Below, piece after piece: positions 24,480-37,600 of a stretch of 64,000 bases of DNA. The stretch's first letter is position 1. The number at the start of each line of letters is the position of its first letter. This DNA comes from Hymenolepis diminuta (Eukaryota; Platyhelminthes; Cestoda; Cyclophyllidea; Hymenolepididae): NCBI GenBank assembly GCA_900708905.1, contig CAADRB010000011.1:950296-1014295 (forward strand), read 5' to 3'. The notes under the pieces were generated by a model that was not told the DNA's origin, did not search any database, and worked only from the letters and a program-made list of their open reading frames with translations. The position numbers and the translations under genes are program-made.

Positions 24480-24660
24480 TAAGCAGACATTCTACAATCC
24501 ATCTGATATTAATATGAAAGTTTGTCTTCACGTATAATGAAGAATTATTACTCATCAAAAGGACACTGAACTCTAGTATTAGCGTTCTTTTATTCCAATA
24601 ATAAAGGTTTAGTATATCCTTATCCGATTGACTTCAATAATAAATGATTATCGATATAAC

Positions 24661-24888
24661 TCAGTGGCGCATTGGTCAACGTAGTCGCCTGCCATGACAG
24701 AGGACATGGTTAGATTCCTATCGGCGAACACCCACTGATCGAAATGGCCAACCACATGGGTTAAGTCCGGTCAATATAGGGGTGACAGAATTTGGTTCTC
24801 TCCCCAGAAAGCCCCAATGATGCCACCCTCTACCTAAGATGAGCCTTGGAAAATGTTTTCCTAAATGGACCGGAGATTATTGTTGTTA
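24661..24888 (+). repeat. tRNA-derived SINE, best-preserved copy
   Basis: It begins with CAGTGGCGCATTGGTCAACG (A-box-like), followed by a B box GGTTAGATTCC near 24,709, then CGGCGAACACCCACTGA and the body GGCCAACCACATGGGTTAAG. The tail GAATTTGGTTCTCTCCCCAG runs into CTCTACCTAAGATGAGCCTTGG and CCTAAATGG. The 5' half is organised like a tRNA, the 3' half is family-specific. Copies or fragments occur at 22.7, 23.4, 23.6, 38.3, 41.3 and 61.1 kb. Confidence 0.7.
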
Positions 24889-24899
24889 TTAAAACCCAC

Positions 24900-27130
24900 A
24901 ATGAGTAGAAAATATCAACTATTTTTTATCGTTGGGAAGCAGCCGAAAACACGTAACGGTAAATTTCAACAAGAAATATGAGAGGTGATCGAAGAGATGA
25001 GGAGCATAATACCAGAATATTAAAAGAGTCGTAATTAACATGATTTTTTTGTTTGCTAGTTGTGCAATTTACTTAATGGGTAGTTCGTGTTCCAAAATTA
25101 AAGTTTCTTGATGCGTCCTCTAGAATAATGAGGAAATTCTCACTACAATCGATCGACTGATGAATTAGGATGCTTCAATCCTTCAAAAGATAATTAAGGC
25201 AGGATGATCTTACTTTTGTCATTTTAATATGGCAGAGACGACTGGAATTTACGTGAGGTGAGCTCATAACTGCTATAAGAATAGCTATAAATATCCCTAT
25301 CGGCTATCGTTGACTGTAGTTATTCTAGGATCATCAGTTTCAACAATTATTTTGTAGCAGTCAGTCTTTATGTGAGGTCACTGCTGTATCTACGTTATCT
25401 GTTATCATTATTTGCTTATCGATTACTACTCTTTTTTCACTTATGTTATAGTAGTATATAACGCCTCTCCTGACCTTTAAGTGATTTTATCCACTTATTC
25501 AACCTCTGCATTTTACTGCCACCTTATCAACTTTTTGCTTGCTTGCTCTCACTTCTATTTCTCCTCTTTTCTATTCCCCCCCCAAAAAGATATACATTGC
25601 TCTCATCTCCTCTTTCGTGGTACTGAAGTTTGACGCAGGTAAGGAGGGTAAGATCTATTTCCTATACCTATTCCACTCCGCTATAGTAGATTAATGAAAA
25701 GTGTATCATTATGGAATTGCTTCGAAGCTCATTAGTGCTTAGGAGATTAGCAGCAGAGTCAATGATATTGGTACTTATAATCATTTTCCTATATTAATGT
25801 AGGATAATAAGAAATCGAGATTAAATCTTGGATATTACAAGTCTTATGCGTGCATTTTGATGAATCATGAAATTGCATATCAAATTGCCAATATTTTGCA
25901 ATCTTATTCATCCATCTTCCCAAGTGAAACCTAGAAAACTTGGTTAATAATTAAGGTGCCAGAAAGGAGGAGATATAAATGTTAAACATATGACTCATCA
26001 CGCGCCCTCCCCTTCTTTCTGATATATTTGTCACTTTCATATTCTAAAACATGGTATAGGAGGTGTGGCGATATTATTTTTTGCTAACAGTGGAAGTCAC
26101 AAAGGCGATAAAATTAGACATTTATTTGTACTGCACCAGCAGTTAGTTTTATACTGGAAGACGATTTTTTTAGGGAGTTAAAAGGGTAGTTTAAATGCGA
26201 AGTAGAATTTCTCCAAGTAGAATTTAAAATCAGGCTTCAACAGAACTTAATAATCCCATAAATCTCATGTCCAAAAGTTCTTTGTGTTAGCGCTTTATAC
26301 TGCTAAGTGCAAAGCTCGTAGTATTGTACTGCTGTTTGACATTTTCAGATATCTGAAGGCAAATTCATAAACTACCTGCCTCAAAAATGAACAAATTTAG
26401 ATGTCAGAAAGGAGGTGGCGTACCTTTTGGGAAATTTGTTAACCATGATATTTACGCAGGCAAAAGCTAGAAATTGAGGTAAAATGAGAAGGCACGTAGA
26501 TTGCGCAACAGCCTGGCAGACGCTAATGTGCTAAAAGTGACATTTATTTGATCGGATGATCTTTATGAAATTTTCTTGATCTGAATACGTTAATCCTTGC
26601 AACAATTCTTTACTTATTTCATTGCTTTGTTTATAGATTGGCGCTTTAACATATATATCAGACATCCTTTAACCCAATGTTTCGTTCTACAGGCAAAATT
26701 CTCTTTATTGGTTACACGACATTTTTATAGTCATCAGATTATAAAGACAACACAATTATGACTCACTCTAGTCCTTGAACAAACTATTTTTACACTTTTG
26801 TACGATCATCTACACTGCCTTAGTGTTATCTTACGAAATACAATTTCATAAGACTGGTACCGTTAAGTGTTATGAAATAAATGGGTGTATTTTCCCCCAT
26901 CTAAAGACCATCCAATATGTAATTATTGGCAGAAGCACTTTCTGCAAATAGAAAAAAAAGCTATGTACAATTCCCAATCAGGGATAGCATCTACAAATAC
27001 GAGAACATAGGAGGAATTCAATGAATGTTTGAAGAGATTTAGAAAGAGAAGCAAGCAAAAGAAATCAAATTTGAAGTCATCAGGTTATTTACATATTTAA
27101 TTTTATTTCAGATTTCTTATTTTTGTTCTT
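24900..27130. other. Intergenic AT-rich DNA, nothing recognised
   Basis: No open frames of note and no repeat partners found. Confidence 0.4.
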
Positions 27131-27555
27131 ATCATAGTAAAATTCCGGATAACATCATTTTGTCGAGGTTAGAGTAAGGGCTAACAGCAATGAAGCAGAA
27201 CAATACTTGATCAGGCCAGAATGTATTGAATAAACCGCAGTGCAGACTCTTAAGGGGAAGAGAGAATTGAGGAAAGGAGGAAGCGAAGGAAGATGTGTCT
27301 GATAAGCGACAGTCTCCCCGAGAGTGTGTGTGTGTATTGAAAGGCATGATGCCATAATTGTGTGTGCTTTAATTGGACGAGACGGTTGTAGGAAAAGGAA
27401 GGGACAGTGTGGACAGGACAGGTTTCCAAATATAGCCGAATCAGCGGTGTCTCTGCAATTATCATCCGAGGTACATTTAGCTTTCCCGATCGATGAGAAT
27501 AAGCCACTTGGGGACACACGATGTTTATCCAGGGAGAGCCTGAAGTCACAATAAG
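27131..27555. other. GC-richer island with long open frames on both strands
   Basis: The stretch is visibly less AT-rich than its surroundings. It is open for about 80 codons on the plus strand (27,306-27,554) and about 100 on the minus strand (27,549-27,250), with another minus frame over 27,517-27,155. It contains a short GT run near 27,325. No protein family is recognised and the frames have no clear splice sites. It may be an exon, a conserved non-coding element or a regulatory island. Confidence 0.3.
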
Positions 27556-27559
27556 ATTG

Positions 27560-28555
27560 ACAATTTCACACGTCGCTATGAGGGCCAGATAATTAAATTT
27601 CGGTAATTAGGCTTATTCAATTATAGGTATCAACCAATACAGAAGCACTTGCTAGCACCCCGACTAAAGAAAGACTAGGATCTGACATGTTCTCAAACAC
27701 GATCCCATGCTGGCTGAGAAAGAAATGGACATTTGTGACATAAAGGCCACTGTTCCCCCTTTGTGTATCTTTTAACGATTCGTGGTCCACTTTTCCATCT
27801 TTTACAATCTTATGGGTTATGGTGTCCTTTCATTCTGTTTCAGCAGATAGATATTATGAACTATGAAGAAACATAGTATCGGGCGAAAAAGTACCAAAAC
27901 TGGAAGTCTTGCATTTAAAATTTTACCTTTTTCATTAATTCTAAATGATTGGCCCAGTTAAATAATTCTATTTGGCTTCTTGACGTAAAGGAGAACACAT
28001 TTTTCGATTATGTTTTTATTCTTGTCAAAGAGAATAAGATTCAACAAATAACCTTTAGCCGAACTTAGCGTAATTTTTTTTTCGATTTACGCGAGCATCA
28101 GATGCACAGCAATGCACCGCTCTGCCAAGAAACCATTCAGCCTACTGCCAAGAGGAATTTTGGTCGGGCTAAAAATAAAAATATGAACAGAGGCATGCTT
28201 GCACACACTTTGTTTTTATATAAATGGGTTTCTTATCTTTCCCTCTCATATTTGAAATAACCCAATACTTTAAAATTCTGATGAAATTTTCGCTTCCAGT
28301 GAAGAAATGAAAACTAAGAGAAACCGATTCTAGTTAAATTTCTTTAGATTTAAGAGTAAAAGGGGGAGGCATACTATGTTGCAAAACATCAATAAGGCAC
28401 TCACGTAAATAGAGAGTGACGGAATTAGGCGGATCTAAAAGTTTAGAGAATACATGTATACTTACAGGAATGGATCAGCATGTGAGGACTGGACTTGAAA
28501 TTAGTGATTTTATGGTGCATTTCTAAGCGCACTCTCACCACTTACCTATTGAATG
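27560..28555. other. Intergenic DNA, nothing recognised
   Basis: No coding or repeat signal identified. Confidence 0.35.
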
Positions 28556-28557
28556 AT

Positions 28558-28705
28558 GCAGTGTGATGAGGTAACACATTGAGAGCTACGCGCAAATACT
28601 CAGAGGACCTCACAGTGGGCACATCTTAACTAGATCACATTATAGTACTTTGTGTCCATTGCAAATGTTTCAGTTGACAGACTAGATACACTTGACGGCA
28701 AGGGA
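28558..28705 (+). repeat. Dispersed repeat, copy 1 of pair with 40.1 kb
   Basis: CACATTGAGAGCTACGCGCAA, GGGCACATCTTAACTAGATCACAT, TTGCAAATGTTTCAGTTGAC recur near 40,098-40,235 as CGTATTGAGAACTACATGCAA, TAGCACGTCTTTAGCAGATCACAT and TTGTAAATGTTTTAGCGGAT, same order and direction. Family unknown. Confidence 0.6.
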
Positions 28706-31700
28706 AAGTCATTTTCCTCAAATAACCGTGGCTCAATGAGAACTTATCATCAGGTGGCTAGGCACAGAGTACCTAGATATCACAGTTCGGTTCACTTAAA
28801 AGTGAAATTTGGTTAATGTCCTTTACTCTACTCTCCAGAAAAGTTCAAATTATTTGACAAGGTATATCAGAGAAATTACATTTATTTTTAACTCATTTCT
28901 ACAAACTATTATAAAAAGATAAATAAGTCTTTAAGACGGCGGACCTTCTTTTTCGCATCAGTAAGATGCATTCATGCACTCTCCCGACTTTTTGATATGA
29001 ATAAATTGGGACTAATAGCTAAGGGGTTCTGTGATGAGTTTACTTTAAGGAGTTTTACGTACATGTTTCCAATTTGCATTAGGACGTTATAACCCGATAA
29101 TCCGAGTCAAACATTCCGTTGCCGCATTATGGTTACATATGGTACAGGTGCTGCGGAATATTAGATGTTTGAAAGGAACCAGTTGACAGATGCTTATGAG
29201 ATCGTTATGTCCGAAAAAATCACATCGAACGTGACATTGCTTTCGAAGATCTTTACCATGGAAAACACTAAAAGAGCTTTAGAAACGACGGTAACGAAAC
29301 AGTTCTTAGAAATAGCACCCTTCGCTTCCCAATTTATGTTGCTGATATATCAATAAGTAGTATGAAAATTTAATGTTTCAACAATCAGAGGAATGAAAGA
29401 ATAACTAGTACTGAATCTCAACGATATGGCAAAATTTCGTCATATATTTTTAAAAAAAGATATATCAAATAAATCACTAATTTCTTGGATTCTGATTTAT
29501 CAAAAAAGTACTTACGAAATTAGATTTAATCGGAATCCGATTAAATTCCGGACTGGAGAAAAATTAGTTCAGCATAATTTTCAAATAAAATATCTTTTCA
29601 ACATTAGACTGAGTTGGCTTGGTTTGTACTAGACTTAAATCTTTTTTATGTCAACTAACCGCTATATAACTCTAATGATAGGGATTGCGTTAGCGGTCCA
29701 TTTTTAATACTCCATCAGTTCCGGATAAATGCCTTCTTTATGACACGATCGTTTACCCAACCACCCATCCATGCAACTAAATTGTCAATGTCATTTTACC
29801 AAAGTCAGAAGGTTTCAGAGTTAGGTACAAAAATGACTATGTATGATGCGGTCTCCTTCAAATAGTCTTAGTGAACAACCTATAAACAATGGGGCTTTTC
29901 TAGAACATACTATGTGTCTTAAATGTAAGACAGGAGATAACATTCTTATCAATTCGAGAGACCGTCGCGAATATGATGAGTGACACTTCACCTTCAAGGC
30001 GAATTCGACCGGGATTGTAAAATATAAACTAATGCGAAATTTTGATATTGTAACTGGAAATTGCTAGATTTTGCTGTCGACTGCTTCAAATCGTGAAGAC
30101 ATTTAAGAAAGGGGACATGGGTCATGACTTCGGTATGTCTAGAACTTGGTTTCTAAACAGAAATCATCAGATCTCATTTGCATTAAGTGTTAGACTTAAA
30201 ATCTTAAATATTAAAACTTTATTTTTTAGGAAATTTTCACCTGTTTTTATCTGTATCTGTATCTGTTACGATTATAACGTAATAACGCAGAGTGACATAG
30301 ATTCTCTGTATTTGTAATTGTCCTGAATTCTTAAATACCGAAAAGGTCTTACCTACTTAAATTATGCTTCATTTAATCGAAGGTCCTTTATTAAACCTTG
30401 ATTTTTTAAATGACCAATTAAAATACGTTTAAGAGTCTCAATTTGATAGGATATCATCAAAATAAGATCAGAGCTGCGGAGTTGTTGTTTCACCTTCAGA
30501 TAATTAAGTCGTACGCCATCCTTATTATTATTACGCGAGTGAGCACCGTTCTTGGTGATCTGAAATTTATTCGGGGTTATAAATTATCAGTTCAACGTCT
30601 TTTGGATTTCCAACACGGAGACAAATTGTACTCATATTAAAAGCCCTAGTTTAGTGAATAAAGTGACTTGGAATAACAGCATTCCATTTTATCTCTCCCG
30701 ATCTGAGTCAACTTTAGCTTATCAATATCTAATGGAAACATGACTTATAGCGATCAAAACAAGATTTCCTTGAATAATTACAATGAAAGAGTCTTAGTTT
30801 ACATACTGATAAATAGTATTTTAATCGAATATCACGTATGTTAGTTTTGTAATATTAAAATCAAAATCTTTATCAACCTCTAGAAAAGTTAGCAAACAAA
30901 TATGTCGATATAATGGCTAAGCTTCTATTGAATTCCCTGTTACCGAAATTGGACAAATCTAAAGTTTCTCATACAAAGAGCTGCTTTAGGGAGCTCGAGG
31001 CAGATGTAAAGTAGGTGTTCAGTGGGAAGGAGGATACAATTTGGATGCAGAATCCTAATAGGAAATCTATTCCGCGCTTTCTGGAAAAGAAGAAAAAAAG
31101 GAAATAGTCTGCATGGATTCCGGTGTTATCAACATTTTCAAATGGGTGTGAAATGTGAAGACACTGCAAAGAGACCATCACCGAAATGCAGACATTCCAT
31201 AAGCTGATAGAATTTATCCCGGTGAATGGCTACTACAAGAGCTATTTCAAAATATGGCGATTACAAACCATTTAAAAAAAGCCATGCGGAATTTCATTGT
31301 GGCGACGATCAAAAATAATTTAAAATATGATGAAAGAAAGTTAAAATACAGACAACCCGGTGGTTTCAAAGTTCAAATGAAATAAATTTTAATTCTTGAC
31401 ATACCTCAAAACTTTTCTGACATTGTCTAAATCGCTTCCGTCACCCATTTTGTTTAGGCACTCACAATGATTAAAAATTGTAAAATTTTTTCGCCATGAT
31501 TAATACAAATTATTCTTATTATAAATCTAATAAAATCTGCCTTTTTTGAAAAATATGACTATTATTAGGTGTCTTTAAATTTGAATCTCTCCTGTTTCTT
31601 CTTTTTCTTTTTCTCTTTATTGTTGATCGGTTTGTAAAATCGACCTTATAAATCTATTGTATCCACACTGACTTATATTTCAGAAGCAGGTAAAACCTCT

Positions 31701-31708
31701 GTCAAGCT
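28706..31708. other. Intergenic AT-rich DNA with unsupported short frames
   Basis: Open frames of 61-74 codons at 29,165, 29,426, 30,093, 30,443 and 31,022 lack shared motifs or good splice signals. I leave them uncalled. Confidence 0.35.
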
Positions 31709-32038
31709 TGTAGCAGATGTTACACCTAAGTAATCCTCCTAAGCAGTCTGAATAGCCTCTAGCAGTGCCCTCTATTACCAATTTAGTTCAAAATTAGCCA
31801 GGCTATGCCCAAAGTAGCAAGAACAAGCGGCGTGTGGAGTGAGGAGGGTTTATTGCTCACTTCTATGTCTATGTCGTTGTAAAAGCTTAGTCATCGAATA
31901 CAAAACCACGCTACGCTGCAGGAGGCCTCTGCTCACACGTCCGCGCTTGTTCTCTGCACAACCGGTTATATACCGCACTTTCCAGACTTTTCTAGCGCAC
32001 GTGATTCAATCGACCGTGTTAACGTTGTGATCTCCACA
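31709..32038 (-). mobile_element. Solo LTR of the Ty3/gypsy family, with target-site duplication
   Basis: It reads TGT...ACA at its termini (minus strand TGTGGAG...CTGCTACA, 330 bp) and is flanked directly by AGCT on both sides (31,705-31,708 and 32,039-32,042), a 4-bp target duplication as expected for Ty3/gypsy. No internal region is attached. On the minus strand it has an HSE-like GAA-GTC-GAA group (about 31,978-31,996), a TATATAA box (31,966-31,972) and GCAATAAACCC as a likely poly(A) signal, so U3, R and U5 can be placed. It is the inverted relative of the LTR at 20.36 kb. A solo LTR normally arises by recombination between the two LTRs of one element. Confidence 0.85.
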
Positions 32039-32042
32039 AGCT

Positions 32043-34475
32043 TGGCCGACCTTTGAACTTCACCAATAAACTTGATAAAATTGATAATTCATTTCTTATC
32101 GAATACTTTCACCTGATTGTCTATTACGATTGTGTTAAATAGTTTGCGGGATAAAATCCTCCTACTCTTCTTTCTAAATAGTCTTATTTAATCTCTCTCT
32201 AGCCATCTTATTTGGGTGTTCGAAATTCGGAGTAGGGGAGACTAGAGTGAAACTTAGTGAGTGCTTTAGAAGCCCAAGTTCAAGTTAAGAATTTCTAAAC
32301 AATTATAAATATATCTAAACATTCATTCAACAAAATCTATGAATTTATCTTGACAAAATATGACGTAGATTAAATTTACGTTTTTAATTCCTTCTTGGAT
32401 ATTAATGCGGTATTATTTTCATATCGATTCAAGATTGGTCTGTGAATATAAATAAAAAGTGAAATGCTTTGATAATACATACTTTCTGCATATCTTCAAA
32501 GTAATGAAAATGCAGTTTAGATGCTCATAGATATACATCTGGTTTGTATTAGCTGTAAGAGATTCAAAAGAAGGCGAGTTTCTCACCAAAGACACTCCAG
32601 GAGGCTGTTTCTTTACCAAGATTGGTATTAAAAACAAATCTCTGTATGTACGTATTAGAAATATGCTTAGTAAAGCTGCTTCTACAATACCATGTTAAAA
32701 TAATTTTATCCTCTTCGATTGTTTTCTTTTCTAACACCATACCGATGTAATTAAGAAATTTAAAATAGACGAAATTTTGGCATCACACTTAAAGTGACGC
32801 AAAATTACATCATTTGATTTCCTAAGGCTGACCATATTTGCAAATGTCCGTATTCCTAAACAGCAACAAGACTTTTACGATGATTAATTATTTTTTTAAG
32901 TGAATGTAGTGTCTGATTTTTTGTTATTGTTTAAAATGCAGAAAAATGTTGCTCGGCTCGATTTAAACAAATAAATAGTTCAATAAATGTGAGGTCGAAA
33001 GTTCACTGAATTAAAATTAACTTGAAAATTTCGATTTTATTTGGGTGGAATATACACGAACAGAAAAGTGTTACTTCCTTTGATCTCTCCAGAAGGGCTG
33101 ATTGACTGCGTGGATTAATAACATCAATACATTACCATAACCTATCGTTTTATCCAGACTTCCAAAATTGAAAGGGAAATGTTTAACCTCCATATCTGCT
33201 TGATTATCTCAACAGACATCTATTCATCCTCCGTATCAAGGTAGAATAATATGACATAGTATCAACTAACATTCTCTAATTCCGAATAAAATTATGAAAC
33301 TATAGTTATTTGATGCTACTGACAGGTTAGAAATTGATTATATTCGAACTGTGGACTTTTATTTAATTGCATGCCAACTAACACAAAGTGAAAGGTACTT
33401 TTTATGTGAAAATTTATTCCTAGTGTCATTTAATTTACATAAATGTACTACATTTTTAAATGGTGTGAATCATAGAAAACCCATGTAAAAAATTACAATG
33501 AAATTACGAATGCATTTAGTAAGTAATCCTTCTGTTAGATCAGAGTTTGGAACCCGGTCTTTAAATAACAAAGGAATGAAAACAAGAAGGATCAAAGTCA
33601 CAAAAGGCCAAATAACAGTGAATTTAATCAGTCACCATTTGGTGCCATCGTGAGGTTTAGAAATGGCATTAAAGCCAATTAAAACATATTTTAGTTATCA
33701 AATTTTTTTACAATTAAATGTTTTAATAGTAATACACATTGTTTCCATAAGGGGAAATTTACACCTTACTATTAGGTGGCTTTTATCATTTTCTCTGGTT
33801 GACTAGATAAACTTGTTTGCAGCTAGATCAAGGCTTGTAATATTGCCATTTGTTCAACTGTGATTTCCGCGCTTATTTTTAAAATGCCATTTTATATACA
33901 TTAATTTTGGTAGTTTAATGTATACTCATGCGATATTTACGACATATTTGCATAAAGGAAGCAATTTTAATGAAATTAATAAATCCATTCATGGATCAGA
34001 ATGAAAAGAAATAAATCAGATTCATTTTTTTATTTTGTTGTCAGATGCTAGCAAAAATGATACATTTGACTGCGATCAGATTGTTTACCACATTTTCAGA
34101 TTTAAATCCCAAAAATCGAGAAATCTGCTAAGTCAAATACATTTTAGCTAGTATCGGCTAGCTTATGTTCAGCTATCCGATAAAACAATTCTATGGATAT
34201 GATGCAAAATTATATCTTAGTTTACTGTTCAATCAACCCTGAACGCAAGAGGAACTGTCACTGAAGTATCCGTAGGACAAGACAAAGTATAACCATGTTC
34301 TACTAAACACCAGCTGACTCATCGCAGCGCATGACAGCCCAAAACAGTATTCGGGGCCAGAATGTTACAAATAGCGCTTAAAGTATTGTGAGAAGCGTGG
34401 TCTAAATAGGTCTTTATTCGGCAACTTCTTATAAATAAAATTATACTAATATGAAAAGGTATAAAATCTATAGAA
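32043..34475. other. Intergenic AT-rich DNA, nothing recognised
   Basis: A weak SINE-tail-like segment (GGCGAGTTTCTCACCAAAGAC) occurs near 32,573-32,593. Nothing else was identified. Confidence 0.35.
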
Positions 34476-34477
34476 GT

Positions 34478-34632
34478 ATGAAAGATAGAAAGATGGACCA
34501 AAAAACATAGAGTGAGAATGTAAACGGAAGCAACTATCTTGTCATAATAGCCACTAACCCCTTATGCAGATGAGTATATCTCGGAGTGCTTGCTTTCCAG
34601 TTAGTCCTCTGTCTGCATTAATGTTAAACTAC
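34478..34632 (+). repeat. Dispersed repeat, copy 2 of pair with 8.22-8.40 kb
   Basis: See the shared ordered blocks listed for the copy at 8.22 kb; this copy has a shorter middle section. Confidence 0.6.
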
Positions 34633-37600
34633 GTGCTGGTGTGCCGGCCCGTTGTTGCTAGCTTAGCCTACTTCCAATTACCTAGTAGCAAAGTGCCCTA
34701 TGGCTTACCGTATCAACATTAAGCTCTATTTAGGTTGTTTCAAACATTTCATTTCCTTTGATCTACATTAGCTTGTTACTTGTAAATAAAGAGTAAAGTG
34801 GTTGGACTTGATCATTTTACTAACTGTTCATAATCATTCTCGTCTTGTCTTTTATAAACTTCGGTATGGGCGTGTGGCAATAAATGGATCTAGACATTGG
34901 CGATATAAAGGTCAGCTCAATTTATGATGATGGAATAACGAAATTGTCCCCAGGTTACAAATCGGCTTTAAAATAAACAATTTTTAAAGCACCTGAATGC
35001 AATCCGTCATGTTTATCTCTATTACAAAAAAATTTCCTCAATAACTGAATAGTACTAAAGATAACGGACTTTCTCACCATAAGAAAATAAACTAAATATT
35101 GAATCAAGTATTATCCATAACAATTTTTTATAGGACAAAGTAGAAGTGATGCAGATAACACGATTTTTTTGTAGGATCGGCACCAAATATTATTTATTTG
35201 AAGTTCTCTATCGATTAATTCGAAGTTTCACTCGCTAAGTATAAGAGAAAGACGTGTAAATGCCAATATTCCCAAGAGATTTGTGTTATGGCGGAGGAAC
35301 GGCAACCGAAAACCTCCGTAATGATACGTTTACATACTTTCATCTCACTCTTAATCGATATTAACAAGTTTGTTTCTCATGCTCTTAACTGAATATGTAC
35401 TGGTGAATGTCAACTCCGTGATCCCTGAGTTTGCAAACGTTCATTGAAAGTGTTGTAAAATTTGTGCTCATGAAGAGCCATTGCACAAACAGTTATCCTC
35501 ATCCTATCCAACATTCAGCGCCATCCAGTACATAACTTTCTCAGAGGATGTAGGTACATTATTTGTAGATAGCATCATGTACCGTAGGATTAATTCTCCA
35601 GTACCTGATGATTATACATCCCAAGTCATCGGTCTTAATGGAATACGCTGTCTCGGCCCTGTTATTGCTAAGATCATGTTTGGTCATTCGGTTTTCTTGA
35701 CCTTTAGATAAAAAGTGCCGTACTGAAGTGGTGAGACCGGCTAATATAATTATATAATCACTCAATAAGCAATGAATATCATGGACGGAAATTCGCTCGA
35801 AAATCTGAATGATGATTTGTGAAATTTTGAGGTTAGAGTGCGAATAATCTATTCAATAAATATTGTTAAGCTGGAATCATAAAATCAAATGAAGTAAGAC
35901 TCCTTGATAGCTGGCTATACTCTAAACGCCTTTACAGTCCCCTTCACTTTATTACTGATTAAACGTACTGCTAACTCATTTAAACTACTTCCCCATAATG
36001 AAAAGTTGTTACTTTTTGGCTTCCCGTGGATTATGATAGTAAAAATTAATCACAGGATCCTAATAGGAAATTGGTGTTTTTACCCTGAGAGGAAGAAATG
36101 AAGCTCAAAATAGCTCACCTGTGGGTATGCGATTCCCCAAATCGGCGGCTGGCTCATTGGTGCGTGTACTGGAGAGAGTCAGGGACAGTGTTCAAAATGC
36201 TGAAAGGTATCAACGGTAATTAATGCACAAATTCTCAACCGTTCATACTTATTTACAAAAATTTTTCAAACCTGTTGGGGGAGATTTTACAATACTTGAC
36301 TTCGCAATCGTGCACGTTGATTCCTGCTCAACCCAAACCGTTTCTATAACTTTCTCCGTTGTAAATACAAAGAGAGAAGTAGTCGAACTGCGAATTACTG
36401 GTCACTTTTATCTTCCAACTTTTTTTCCTTTAATAGCCTTGAACTGCTGGAACCAAAACGGTGATCAGAGATAACGTAGATAACATCACATCTAAGATAT
36501 GATTCGCTCAGTTTTTTTCCATTTCACCGATTCCGGAAAAATACGAAATGCAATTCTTCTTAAAGATCATAATTAATAATTTGTATTCCTTCATAGTTCT
36601 CTCTTTCATCGATAGGTACAGAAGTGTTTCAAAGATTATTCAAGAGTACCACGCTATTAACTAAAAGAAAATATGAAATTTGCAAATCATTAGAGCATTA
36701 ATCAGGTAATTTTGATTGTATTTTCTTAGAAAAAACTTTCTATTTAACCCGACCAACTTTCTGACTGTAAAGAAAATTTTCATGATATCTCGTTTCCGAT
36801 TTCTACTTTTATTAATTTGAGGTGCATAGGTGTACCATATACAGGCAGCAGCGTAATACATGAAACAGCTGTCGACTGAAAGGAGGCATGACCAATTGGT
36901 GCGATTTAAAATGCCAGGTTAAAAGAATAGATTTCATCCCTTACAAGAAAGATGGCAAATGCAGCGTCCCGACTAAGGCTAATTTCGCAGGATGCGGAAG
37001 GGCGCATTTGATATAACCGGCCTAATATGATTGAAATAAAGAACTAAGGTGCCAAGCTCTCAAAACTAACCGTTAAAGAATCCGTGTAAGGGCAAATGTA
37101 ATATGAATTATGTGAGCGTTCGCAGAAAGGAAAATAAAGTTCTTATGTAATAAAGGGAGATTATAGTTCAGCAAATATTAAGAATCCCATTAAAATCAAA
37201 TGTCCTATATCCGATTAAACGGAATCTTATCTACCTAGTGATTACTAACCAGACAGTTTCGATCTTGTTTACTAGGATGAAGCAAAGCAAGTTCTCCTAA
37301 CGTAAAGCGGACTCATTAAGGTCGAAATGGGCACGACGGACATATAAAATGCCTATGGCCGGTCCTTAAGCTGCTAGCCGTCATCATAAATCAAACAGTA
37401 GATGTATCCATAGTGATTAATCCATAGGTTTCTAGAAGTTTTCTTTCAATGACATGTCAGTTCTCAGTTAACCTATATAATTCCCCTTTTAAATAAATAA
37501 AATTTTCTTTTCATTCTCTCAACCTCGGTTATGGAAGGATCGTTAGAACCAGTGAGATTTCTATGGATTATGAATTGGATTAGTGTTAAACAGTAGTTCG

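Noticed and set aside
31839..32030. Forward open frame of 63 codons
   Set aside because: It lies wholly inside the solo LTR and is antisense to it.
36223..36474. 83-codon frame with a beta-strand-like pattern, considered as an Ig/ASH-type domain exon
   Set aside because: The resemblance is only general and there are no convincing splice sites.
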